NCBI GenBank assembly: GCA_900316805.1
Contig: ONEJ01000065.1
Span: 1 to 64,000, forward strand
DNA from: an uncultured Lachnospiraceae bacterium
GTDB lineage: Bacteria; Bacillota; Clostridia; Lachnospirales; Lachnospiraceae
Direction of reading: 5' to 3'
Length of the DNA stretch: 64,000 bases
Each line of letters begins with the position of its first letter. Within the stretch, counting starts at the first letter, position 1. Positions 18,711 through 27,800 of the stretch are shown one piece after another. Under the pieces are notes generated by a model. The model was not told the DNA's origin. It saw only the letters and a program-made list of their open reading frames with translations, and did not search any database. The position numbers were made by a program, and so were the translations under genes.

Positions 18711-18746
18711 AAAAGATGCCTAAGGTTCGTTACCTCGGCATCTTTT
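18711..18746. terminator. Bidirectionally symmetric terminator between the TPR gene and spoIIAA
   Basis: AAAAGATGCC (18711-18720) and GGCATCTTTT (18737-18746) form a 10-bp stem with flanking A and T runs. On the minus strand it ends the TPR-protein transcript and shields spoIIAA from read-through. Confidence 0.85.
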
Positions 18747-18771
18747 GTAATAAGTTAATTCTTTATTTAAT

Positions 18772-20139
18772 TTATTCCTGCGCATTCACATAGTTCTGTG
18801 CCGTCAGTGCACGCTGGGTATTCGGGTAGTTGTCAATCACATACTGATAATAAGGCTTCGCGGATTTCAGATCTCCGTTGTGCCGGTACGACTGAGCCAG
18901 GTAATAGGCTGCAGACCCCTCATTGTAATCCTCCTGCTCCTTGAAGACTTTCTTCAGATTCTTGATGGCATCCTCATAATGCCCCTTCTGGTAATCACTA
19001 TAGCCCTCTTCGTACAACGCATCCAGATACTGTCCCTGTACCTCTTCATCAATTCCCTGGAAAATGGCTTTGGCATCCGCCGACAGATATTTCGTACGAA
19101 CCTTATCCAGAGCCGCTCCTGCCGCCGTAATATCATTCTCATGATAGGAAACATAAGCCTTTAACAGCGTTTCGTAAGAAGAAATCTGCTCCTTAACCTT
19201 CACATTGTTGTCCTTCTCATCCTTCAGCTGCCCTTCCAGATCCTCGATCTGACCTTCCAGCTCCTTGATAGTCTGGTTATTCGTTACAATGGTATCGCTG
19301 GCCTCCAGCACCTGTTTGCTGGCTTCCTCCTTCGCCTTGTTGCGAATATTGGGAACAATCAAAAAGGCCGTTACCGCTGTCCCCACCACAAGCCCCAGCA
19401 CAATATAGAGCAGGGAAGATCCAATAGAGGACTCCTTAAATCTCTTCGGCATAATGATGGTCTCATTACCGCTCTGATATGAGATCAGATCATCATCCTT
19501 GGGCTTCTTCGAAGGGCTCTTCTCCTTCAGCCTCGCATTAACTTCCTTCAGATATCGAAGGGTGGTGGTGTTATCCGTATCAATTTTACCAGCACCCCGC
19601 AGGGTTTTCTTTGCCTGCTCCAGCTTTCCCTCCTGCAGATACAAAAGAGCCAGAAGCTGGTAGCCCTTCACAAGCTTCGGATTCTGGGAAAGCACCTTCT
19701 TCAGTTGGATAACTGCCAGATCCCTGCTGTCCTGCCTGCAGTAATGCAGGGCAAGATTAAACTTCTTGATGGTCTGGTTCACAGAATCGAGATATCCTCT
19801 ATTCTGCTGGATGGTATCCAGATACCGGCTTGCCACATTCTCCTCGGGCTGATAGCTGCGGCTGATGACCCACTCGCTTAAAGCCGACACTACTTCTCCC
19901 ATTTCACAGTACACAAGCCCCAGAAGATTTCTGGCCTCAATATTGTATTTATTTAATTTCAGGCTGTTCTTAAGGCTGACCACCGCACCGGAAAGATTCC
20001 GGACACCGGCCTGCTCCAGCCCCACATTATAGTAAACATTCGAGAGGCTTTTCACCGTGCGGAATATGGAAAGATCCGCACCGCAGGCAGGACACTTTAC
20101 CGCATCCAACGCCTCTTCTCCACATTTATAACAAATCAT
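18772..20139 (-). CDS. Zinc-ribbon/TPR membrane protein
   Basis: This is a 455-residue protein without a named family that I can assign. Residues 1-25 form a zinc ribbon (CYKCG...CPACG). TPR-like helices fill about 30-205, a basic linker leads to one membrane helix at about 238-262, a Lys/Glu-rich coiled coil covers about 270-320, and a second TPR block (about 330-455) ends the protein. The membrane helix therefore puts TPR arrays on both faces of the membrane. AGAGAGG precedes the ATG, 18 bp after a 49-residue gene that shares its promoter. It may be a scaffold linking a cytoplasmic process to the envelope; this is inference. Confidence 0.8.
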   Translation of the reverse strand: MICYKCGEEALDAVKCPACGADLSIFRTVKSLSNVYYNVGLEQAGVRNLSGAVVSLKNSLKLNKYNIEARNLLGLVYCEMGEVVSALSEWVISRSYQPEENVASRYLDTIQQNRGYLDSVNQTIKKFNLALHYCRQDSRDLAVIQLKKVLSQNPKLVKGYQLLALLYLQEGKLEQAKKTLRGAGKIDTDNTTTLRYLKEVNARLKEKSPSKKPKDDDLISYQSGNETIIMPKRFKESSIGSSLLYIVLGLVVGTAVTAFLIVPNIRNKAKEEASKQVLEASDTIVTNNQTIKELEGQIEDLEGQLKDEKDNNVKVKEQISSYETLLKAYVSYHENDITAAGAALDKVRTKYLSADAKAIFQGIDEEVQGQYLDALYEEGYSDYQKGHYEDAIKNLKKVFKEQEDYNEGSAAYYLAQSYRHNGDLKSAKPYYQYVIDNYPNTQRALTAQNYVNAQE

Positions 20140-20157
20140 AATATCCTCTCTGAAAAA

Positions 20158-20307
20158 CTAACGGCCGGCATTCTCTCTTACTTCACGAAGTACCTCCGTA
20201 ATGATGTCTGTCACATCCGTCAGGTCATGATTCTGGATCACCGATTCGGCATCCTCCACCTCAGGACTGGGTTTAAAATTTTTCAGTTCCTTTTCAAAAT
20301 TAATCAT
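20158..20307 (-). CDS. Small acidic protein of 49 residues
   Basis: This 49-residue soluble protein starts MINFEKELKNFKPSPEVE and is predicted mostly helical, with no Cys and a high content of Glu and Asp. GGAGG lies five bases before the ATG and a good sigma-A promoter stands at 20338-20365. It is the first gene of a two-gene operon with the zinc-ribbon/TPR protein. I do not recognise a family. Coding status rests on the ribosome binding site, the promoter and the close spacing. Confidence 0.65.
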   Translation of the reverse strand: MINFEKELKNFKPSPEVEDAESVIQNHDLTDVTDIITEVLREVRENAGR

Positions 20308-20337
20308 CCTTGCCTCCAAAAAACAATTCCACTTAGC

Positions 20338-20365
20338 ATTATAATATAGCTATAAAGATATGCAA
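20338..20365 (-). promoter_or_regulatory. Sigma-A promoter of the small-protein/TPR operon
   Basis: On the minus strand TTGCAT (20360-20365) and TATAAT (20338-20343) are spaced by 16 bp, about 30 bases upstream of the 49-residue gene. Confidence 0.7.
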
Positions 20366-20413
20366 GTAATTTTCCATAAAGTTTTTCGAAAATAATCGCA
20401 GATTTCGCGTTAT

Positions 20414-21811
20414 TTAGACAAGCTCATCTGCTATGGACACCATCACAACATTCTCATGTCTCTTGATAAACTTCACCGATTTGTGCATATCCTTTACCTG
20501 GAGCATCGAGGAATCTACCGTAACCAACGTACCCGGGTTGACATCATGGAAAACCCGCACGGCTGCGCCCTTTGCCCTCTCTGCAATGTCATTCAGCCGG
20601 TCGATTTTTTTCTGCAGAGACACGCATTCTGCCTGCTTAGTCATTTTCGTCCGAAGCAGAGCCATCCTCCGCTCATCGTTACTAGTATCAATCCCCTTCT
20701 CCTTAGCCATCTCATCATACTGGGTTAGTCCTGATGTAATTCTTGCAATCACATCAAAGGCCTCCTTCTGCTGATTCAACAGGGCAGAAAGCTCCTTCAT
20801 CATATCCAGACTCATACCCACCTGCACCTGGGTCCGGACCTCGCTGGGGCTCCCCAGCACATCCATCTCCATGCCCGCGGCAGCATAGGCAGTGCCTCCC
20901 ACGATTCCGGCTTTGCGTCCGGTAAGGAAAATACGGTCATAGCTTATCATATGGCTGTCCAGCGCCGAGTTTGCCTCAATGCATCCCTCGGCTTCAATCC
21001 TGCAGTACTCCAAAAATCTGGCGTGTATATTCCCCCCGGAGCGGATCACTGCCTTACCGCCTCCCAGCACACCACTTCTTAAGATAATATCCTTATGAGC
21101 CTCCAGCGTACAACTCTCGCAGATTCCGTCCACGGTAATGCTTCCGGTGGATTTTACCGAAGCCCCCGGTGTCACGCCTCCATGGATCACCACATCCCCA
21201 TGAAAATCGATATTTCCGGTGGAAAGGCCTACGTCTCCCAGAATTTCATAAACCTCAGAAATCCGCACCCGTCCGTTCAGCAGTTCTATTTTGCCGGACA
21301 CATCCGCAATATAGCAATGGTTCTCCTCCGAACGGCTGAAACCCTTTCCGGGAAGAGGAGGCTGTGGCTTTCCTCTTCTGGCTGCTATGGTTTTTCCCGT
21401 AACGGTCAGTCCATCCTCATAGGGCGTTGGATCCGTATAGACCGCAATGACCTGGCCGGCATTTACCAGCTCCACAGCATGGATGCTCCAATAATCTACA
21501 GATCCATCCTCACGGATCTCCGGTTTTGTGTTGATATCTGTATTGAATTGATAGGTCAGCTCCCCATCCCGGCCATTGACCGCCGGTTTTCCCTTCGCGA
21601 TACATACCTCCTGATTATAGACCGGTGTATCGATCATGTTTTGCAGGGTTTCCCCGTCAATGCAGGCGATGACCTTCTTGGAACGGATCAGTGCCATCAC
21701 CTGGTTCATGGAATAGCTTTCCCCTTCTTCCAGGGGAGGAAGGCTAAGGAAGGCCTCCATCTCATCCTCAGTGATTCGAACCCTGGCATTTTCGATTGCA
21801 GAAATTCCCAT
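20414..21811 (-). CDS. FapA family protein (DUF342)
   Basis: This is a protein of about 465 residues with the FapA/DUF342 layout: an N-terminal mixed domain (about 1-160), a right-handed beta-helix built from short hydrophobic repeats (about 165-330, e.g. GNIDFHGDVVIHGGV, GSITVDGICESCTL), and a C-terminal coiled coil. The DUF342 group occurs in many Clostridia and its function is unclear; links to polymerised cell-surface or motility functions in other bacteria are only suggestive. I choose ATG at 21811, with GGAGGGG upstream, over a GTG two codons earlier. It lies 25 bp after valS and probably shares its T-box-controlled transcript. Confidence 0.85.
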   Translation of the reverse strand: MGISAIENARVRITEDEMEAFLSLPPLEEGESYSMNQVMALIRSKKVIACIDGETLQNMIDTPVYNQEVCIAKGKPAVNGRDGELTYQFNTDINTKPEIREDGSVDYWSIHAVELVNAGQVIAVYTDPTPYEDGLTVTGKTIAARRGKPQPPLPGKGFSRSEENHCYIADVSGKIELLNGRVRISEVYEILGDVGLSTGNIDFHGDVVIHGGVTPGASVKSTGSITVDGICESCTLEAHKDIILRSGVLGGGKAVIRSGGNIHARFLEYCRIEAEGCIEANSALDSHMISYDRIFLTGRKAGIVGGTAYAAAGMEMDVLGSPSEVRTQVQVGMSLDMMKELSALLNQQKEAFDVIARITSGLTQYDEMAKEKGIDTSNDERRMALLRTKMTKQAECVSLQKKIDRLNDIAERAKGAAVRVFHDVNPGTLVTVDSSMLQVKDMHKSVKFIKRHENVVMVSIADELV

Positions 21812-21836
21812 AGTCACCCCTCCTGTCTTTGAATAT

Positions 21837-24485
21837 TTATTTCATCTGTGCGAGGCGCTGCTCAACCTGAGCCATCATCTGCTCATACTTGGCCAGCTTC
21901 GCCTTCTCTTCCTCAACCTTTTCCGGCTTTGCATTCTGTAAAAACTTCTCGTTGGAAAGCATTCCTCTGGATCTTGCAAGCTCCTTGGTCAGACGCTCCA
22001 TTTCTTTGCCAAGGCGTTCCTTTTCCTTTTCGAAATCTACCAGATCCTCCAGAGGCAGATAAACCACTGCTCCCGGAATAACGACAGATACCGCATCCTC
22101 CCCTACACCGGACTTGTCTGCCTGCACATAAATCTCACTGGCAGAGGCAAGATTGACATAAACCTCCTGATTCATGTCAAAAGCCTCACGAAGGGTCTCC
22201 TCCTCGGAAACAATAAACAGCTTTGCCTTGCGAGACGGCGGAACCTCCATCTGGGTGCGGACATTACGAACGCCCTTTACCAGATCCTTGCAGTGCTCTA
22301 AGGCAGCCTCATCCTCCGGGAAATTCCAATCTTTCCTGTACTCCGGCCACTTGGAGAGCATGATGGTCTCCTCCTCAGACTGGATGGTAGAGAAAATTTC
22401 CTCTGTGATAAAAGGCATATAAGGATGCAGCAGCTTCAACACCTGGATCAAAACCGTGCGTAAGGTCCACAGTGCCGCATTGGCAGAAGCCGGATCCTCC
22501 TCCTTCTTGTAGGTACGAACCTTGGCGATCTCAATATACCAGTCGCAGAACTCATCCCAGATAAAGTCATATACCTTCTGAACGGCAATGCCCAGCTCGA
22601 ATTTATCCAGATTCTCTGTGGCATCCTTTGCCAGAGTATTTACCTTGGAAAGAATCCATTTATCTGCCGGATGTAATCCTTCAATGGCCGGCTCCGTTAC
22701 GGTAAAGCCCTCCAGATTCATCATGATAAAGCGGGATGCATTCCATACCTTATTGGCAAAATTACGGGATGCCTCGACACGCTCCCAGTAAAAACGCATA
22801 TCATTTCCCGGTGCATTTCCGGTAATCAGTGTCAGACGAAGGGCATCCGCACCGTACTTGTCGATAACCTCCAGCGGGTCAATGCCGTTTCCTAAAGATT
22901 TACTCATCTTACGGCCCTGGGAATCTCTTACCAATCCATGGAACAGTACCGTGTGGAACGGTGCCTCTCCCATCTGCTCATAGCCGGAGAAGATCATACG
23001 GATAACCCAGAAGAAAATGATATCATATCCGGTAACCAGCACATCGTTTGGATAGAAGTAATCCAGATCCTCCGTCTTGTCCGGCCAGCCCAGAGTGGAA
23101 AACGGCCACAGGGCAGAGGAGAACCAGGTGTCCAGGGTATCCGGATCCTGTGTCATATGCTTGCAGCCACACTTCGGACATACCCCCGGATTTTCGATGG
23201 AAACCACCATCTCCCCACAGTCATCACAGTACCATGCTGGAATCCGATGTCCCCACCACAGCTGACGGCTGATACACCAGTCACGGATATTGTCTGTCCA
23301 ATTGAAATAAGTCTTTTCCATGCGCTTTGGAAGAAGCTTGATATCACCATTCTTAACGCCCTCAACCGCCGGCTTGATCATCTCATCCATCTTCACGAAC
23401 CACTGCTGCTTAATCATAGGCTCTACCGTGGTATGGCATCTGTCATGAACACCGACGTTGTGGGAATGGGGAACTACCTTAACCAGAAGTCCGGCCTTGT
23501 CCAGATCCTCCACCAGAGCCTTCCGGCACTCATAGCGATCCATACCCACGTACTTTCCGGCTTTTTCATTCATGGTGGCATCATCGTTAATGACCACAAT
23601 CTCCTCTAAGTTATGGCGCTTGCCCACCTCAAAATCGTTAGGATCATGAGCCGGTGTGATCTTTACACAGCCGGTTCCAAATTCCTTATCTACATAGGCA
23701 TCTGCGATCACCGGAATCTCCCGGTCTGTCATGGGGAGCTTCAGGGTCTTGCCCACAATATCCTTGTATCTGTCATCATCCGGATTCACAGCCACTGCCG
23801 TATCACCAAAGAGGGTCTCCGGACGGGTGGTAGCGATTTCTACAAACCGGCCTTCCTCCCCCACTACCGGGTAGTTGATGTGCCAGAAAAATCCGTCCTG
23901 CTCCTCATGCTCTACCTCTGCATCGGAAATGGAGGTCTTACATACCGGACACCAGTTGACGATTCTTGAGCCCTTGTAAATCCATCCCTTGTCATAAAGC
24001 TTGGTAAATACCTTCTGAACTGCATGGGAACAGCCCTCATCCATAGTAAAGCGCTCACGCTCCCAATCGGCAGAGGAGCCAAGCTTGCGCAGCTGCTTTA
24101 CAATACGTCCGCCGTATTCCTTGCGCCACTCCCAGCATTTTTCCAAAAAATCCTCACGGGTCAGATCGGACTTGTTGATTCCCTGCTCCTTTAAGGATTC
24201 GATGACCTTGACCTCTGTTGCGATGGAAGCGTGATCCGTACCCGGCTGCCACAGGGCATTGTAGCCCTGCATACGCTTGTAGCGGATCAGAATATCCTGC
24301 ATGGTGTTATCCAATGCATGCCCCATATGAAGCTGCCCCGTAATATTTGGCGGCGGCATCACAATCGTAAATGGCTTCTTACTGCGATCCACTTCCGCAT
24401 GAAAATAGCCATTATCCTCCCATTTCTTATACAGACGATCCTCGATATCCTTCGGATCGTAGGTCTTGCTCAGTTCCTTACTCAT
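21837..24485 (-). CDS. valS: Valyl-tRNA synthetase
   Basis: This 882-residue class Ia synthetase charges tRNA-Val in the cytosol. The HIGH motif appears in PPPNITGQLHMGHAL and KMSKS in GRKMSKSLGNG. The connective polypeptide editing domain carries TTRPETLFGDTAVAVNP, a zinc-binding CxxC pair near residue 435 (CDDCG...CPKCGC) is present, and a C-terminal coiled-coil arm of about 65 residues completes the fold. AAAGGAG precedes the ATG. Expression should be controlled by the T-box leader upstream. Confidence 0.97.
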   Translation of the reverse strand: MSKELSKTYDPKDIEDRLYKKWEDNGYFHAEVDRSKKPFTIVMPPPNITGQLHMGHALDNTMQDILIRYKRMQGYNALWQPGTDHASIATEVKVIESLKEQGINKSDLTREDFLEKCWEWRKEYGGRIVKQLRKLGSSADWERERFTMDEGCSHAVQKVFTKLYDKGWIYKGSRIVNWCPVCKTSISDAEVEHEEQDGFFWHINYPVVGEEGRFVEIATTRPETLFGDTAVAVNPDDDRYKDIVGKTLKLPMTDREIPVIADAYVDKEFGTGCVKITPAHDPNDFEVGKRHNLEEIVVINDDATMNEKAGKYVGMDRYECRKALVEDLDKAGLLVKVVPHSHNVGVHDRCHTTVEPMIKQQWFVKMDEMIKPAVEGVKNGDIKLLPKRMEKTYFNWTDNIRDWCISRQLWWGHRIPAWYCDDCGEMVVSIENPGVCPKCGCKHMTQDPDTLDTWFSSALWPFSTLGWPDKTEDLDYFYPNDVLVTGYDIIFFWVIRMIFSGYEQMGEAPFHTVLFHGLVRDSQGRKMSKSLGNGIDPLEVIDKYGADALRLTLITGNAPGNDMRFYWERVEASRNFANKVWNASRFIMMNLEGFTVTEPAIEGLHPADKWILSKVNTLAKDATENLDKFELGIAVQKVYDFIWDEFCDWYIEIAKVRTYKKEEDPASANAALWTLRTVLIQVLKLLHPYMPFITEEIFSTIQSEEETIMLSKWPEYRKDWNFPEDEAALEHCKDLVKGVRNVRTQMEVPPSRKAKLFIVSEEETLREAFDMNQEVYVNLASASEIYVQADKSGVGEDAVSVVIPGAVVYLPLEDLVDFEKEKERLGKEMERLTKELARSRGMLSNEKFLQNAKPEKVEEEKAKLAKYEQMMAQVEQRLAQMK

Positions 24486-24552
24486 CCTTTTCTCCTTTCA
24501 AAAATGAAAATAAGTGGTCGCGGTATACGCTGCATATTCCCAAAATTGAAAA

Positions 24553-24780
24553 CGCCCTCTGCACAGATTTCTCTGCACAAAGGGCGAATAATCGCGGTAC
24601 CACCTCTGTTATACTCCTCATGTCCGTTAACGGGGACGATGCGGGAACACCTGTGCCAATGCTTTCTGAGTGTTCCGGTTCCAAAGCTACCTTCTGCACC
24701 GCTATCCGTGGAATTTCTCTCAGCCCGTGAAAATTCTTCTCTGTCCGACGCCCTTATGCATACTCTTCCTTGTCATAACC
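24553..24780 (-). promoter_or_regulatory. T-box riboswitch of valS
   Basis: On the minus strand the invariant T-box AGAGGTGGTACCGCG occupies 24593-24607. It is followed by a 15-bp terminator stem with a GAAA loop (24553-24586, CGCCCT...AGGGCG) and TTTTC. Upstream, stem-I-like sequence (CTGAGAG paired with CTCAG) extends towards the promoter. Uncharged tRNA-Val should stabilise the antiterminator and allow valS-fapA transcription. I could not assign the specifier triplet with confidence. Confidence 0.92.
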
Positions 24781-24791
24781 TTTCTAAAAAT

Positions 24792-24820
24792 ATGATACTT
24801 GCGAAGGCTTTTTTTGTCAA
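24792..24820 (-). promoter_or_regulatory. Sigma-A promoter of the valS leader
   Basis: TTGACA (24815-24820) and TATCAT (24792-24797) are spaced by 17 bp on the minus strand, immediately after the stop of the RND gene. Confidence 0.8.
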
Positions 24821-24841
24821 GGCACAAATCCACGGAAATCC

Positions 24842-27800
24842 TTAAAGTTCTTCCTCTACCATGCTCTTTTCCCGGTGGAAGGCATCGTAGATGCAGGGGA
24901 TCACGATCAGGGTCAGGATCGTCCCGTACAACAGACCTCCCACAATGGTAATGGCCATAGGCTTCATCATCTCAGAGCCTTCTCCAAAGCCCAGTGCTGA
25001 AGTCAGCATGGCAAGAATCGTGGTCAGTGCGGTCATCAGGATCGGACGCACACGGGTCTTTCCGGAATCAATAATGGCATTCTTTTTGGACATACCACTC
25101 TTTCTTGCCTGATTGATATAATCAATCAGCACAATACCGTTGTTTACGATCAGTCCCGCCAGCATAATGAATCCCAGCATAGCGATGACACTGACCTCCT
25201 GTCCCGTCAGGTACAGGGCAAGAAAACCGCCCGTAAAGGCCAATGGAATAGAAAACATGATGATAAAGGGTGATGACAGGGACTGGAACTGTACCACCAT
25301 GATCAGGTAAATGAAGATCACCGCCAACAGCAGCATCAACAAAAGCTGGCTCATGGATTCGTTGATGGTTTCATCCTCTCCGGCCATCTCGATATTATAA
25401 CCCTCCGGGACATCCAGTTTATCAATCTGTTTCTGCACCTGATTGCCCACCAGGGTAACATTATGTTTCTCGTCAATGCCGCAGGAGACCGTCAGGTAAC
25501 GGTTCTGGGCTGTACGGCTGATGGTTCCTAAGGTTGTGGATTCCTCCATCTTCGCAATCTTTGTAAGGGGAATTTCCTCCTCTTCGCCGTCCTTGTTCTT
25601 GTGGGTAAAGGTCAGCTTCTTAATATCCGAAAGCTTCGGATCTGCCTGTTCCTCTGTCTGCAGATATACCTGGTAATCCTTGATATCGGTGGAGATGGTG
25701 GTGACACTCCTAGCATCTGCCAGTTCCTTATTGACCAGCTGGAACACCTGAGCCACGGTCATGCCATATTTTGCCGCCTTTTCCTTATCCACGCTGATGG
25801 TAAGCTGAGGCACTGCATCTCCCAGTCCGTTGTCCACATCTATGGTTCCCTTGGTATCCGTCAGAATGGAAGCCACCTGCTTTGCCAGATCCTGCAGCTT
25901 ACCCAGATTATTTCCCTCAATGCGAACCGAAAGGCCATTTCCAAGGAAGGACTCTGCATCCATGGAGGAGGTACTGCAGCTTACCACGCAGTCCATATCC
26001 TTGGTCCGCTCCGTGATCTCATCGGCAACCTCAGAAGCCTTTGCGTCCGCATCCTCTGCCAGCAGAATATACATGCTGACGCTGTCCTCGCCGCCGCCCA
26101 TCATACTCATGGTGGAGCTGCCTCCCGCCATGGCACCGATGGTATCAATAGCTTTGATGTCCGAAATCCGATCCATCACTTCGTTCGAAGCATCCCTTAG
26201 TTCTGTAAAGGTCAGCTTCTCATCCTCCTTCGCCGTAATGGTGACGGAAATCTGGTTGGTTTCCATATCCATATCCATAAAACTCATTCCTCTGGACAGG
26301 GAAAGAGCTGCGCTTCCCACCAGCAGCAGAACCGCTGCAAGGAATACCAGAGGCTTAAACCGAAGACACAGTCCCAGGAACCGTCCGTATGCCTCCTTAA
26401 ACCGGTCAAACCATGGGTGCCTGATTTCCTTCGTGCGCCTTAAGATTGCAGAGGACATAGCCGGTACAAAGGTAAGAGCCACCACCAGGGAAGCCAGTAA
26501 GGTAAAAGCGATGGTTAACGTCAGATCCATAAAGAGCTGTCTGGTCAATCCCTCCGTGAAAATAATGGGCGCATACACGCTGATGGTGGTCAGTGTGGAA
26601 GCCACGATGGCGCCTGCCACCTGATTGGATCCCTCCACAGCCGCCTTGCGGATGGAATAACCTTCTGCACGAAGTCTGTAAATATTTTCTATGACAACGA
26701 TGGAATTATCTACCAGCATTCCGATGCCTAACAACAGTCCCGACATAGAAATGATGTTTAAGGAAATATCCGTAAAATACATCAGCACCACTGCCGTAAC
26801 CACAGAAAGCGGAATGGAGCAGGCAATCACAAGGGTGGGCTTCACATCCTTTAAGAAGAAAAGCAGTACAATGATTGCCAGAATCGCGCCAAAGATCATA
26901 TTCTGTACGACAGACTTAACAATCATGTCGATATATACGCCCTGATTCATCAGAACAGACAGATGTAGGCTGGAATCTTCCTTTTCCAGCTTGTCAAATT
27001 TCTCCAGAATCCGGTCTGTCACCTCACCGGTGGAGTATCCGGTCTGCTTTTCCATGGAAAGCATGATTCCCGGATTGCCGTTGATCACTGCGTAGGTTTC
27101 ATCAGAGTTATCCGCTTTACGAATATCTGCTACATCAGACAGACGGATGGTATCAATATCATCCATCCCCAGATCGATCAGCGGAAGCTCCTTCAGTTCT
27201 TCCATGTCGGAAACGGCATCGCCCACACGAATCAGATACTGTTTGTCCCCATCCATGGCATAACCTGCCGGCATATCGAAATTCTGCCCGGCAAAAAGAC
27301 CGCTTAAGGTTTCCTCCGTCAGGATTTCATTCAGATCTGCGGAATCATAAGCGCTGTCCTTGGCGCTGTCCAGATCGCTCTGGGCGGTATCCAGACTGGA
27401 AGCAGCGGTTGCCAGTTCTGCGGATCCGGTACTCATCTCAAGGGCAGACAAAGCCGCATTTGCATTTAAGGTATCTAACGCCAAAGCCAGAGAAACTTTA
27501 CCGGCCTCCACCTTCTTAATTGCCGTATTTATAGAAGTAATTCCCGTATTTACCTTGGTAAGGAGTTTGCCGATCCTGGTATCTGCGGTGGCAAGATCCT
27601 CATAGGATTCCACTGTAATATCCATGGAGCTCAAAGCGGAAAACTGCTTTTTTACCGCTTCATTTAACTGCCTGATCTGCTCCTGTACCTCCGGAAGATT
27701 GACTGCTTCCGGGTTCTGCTCCAGCATGGCAGCAATTCCCCCGTAGGCATCCGATGCCATAAAGGTCTGAATTCCCTTCTGCAGCTGCTTTAAGGATTTC

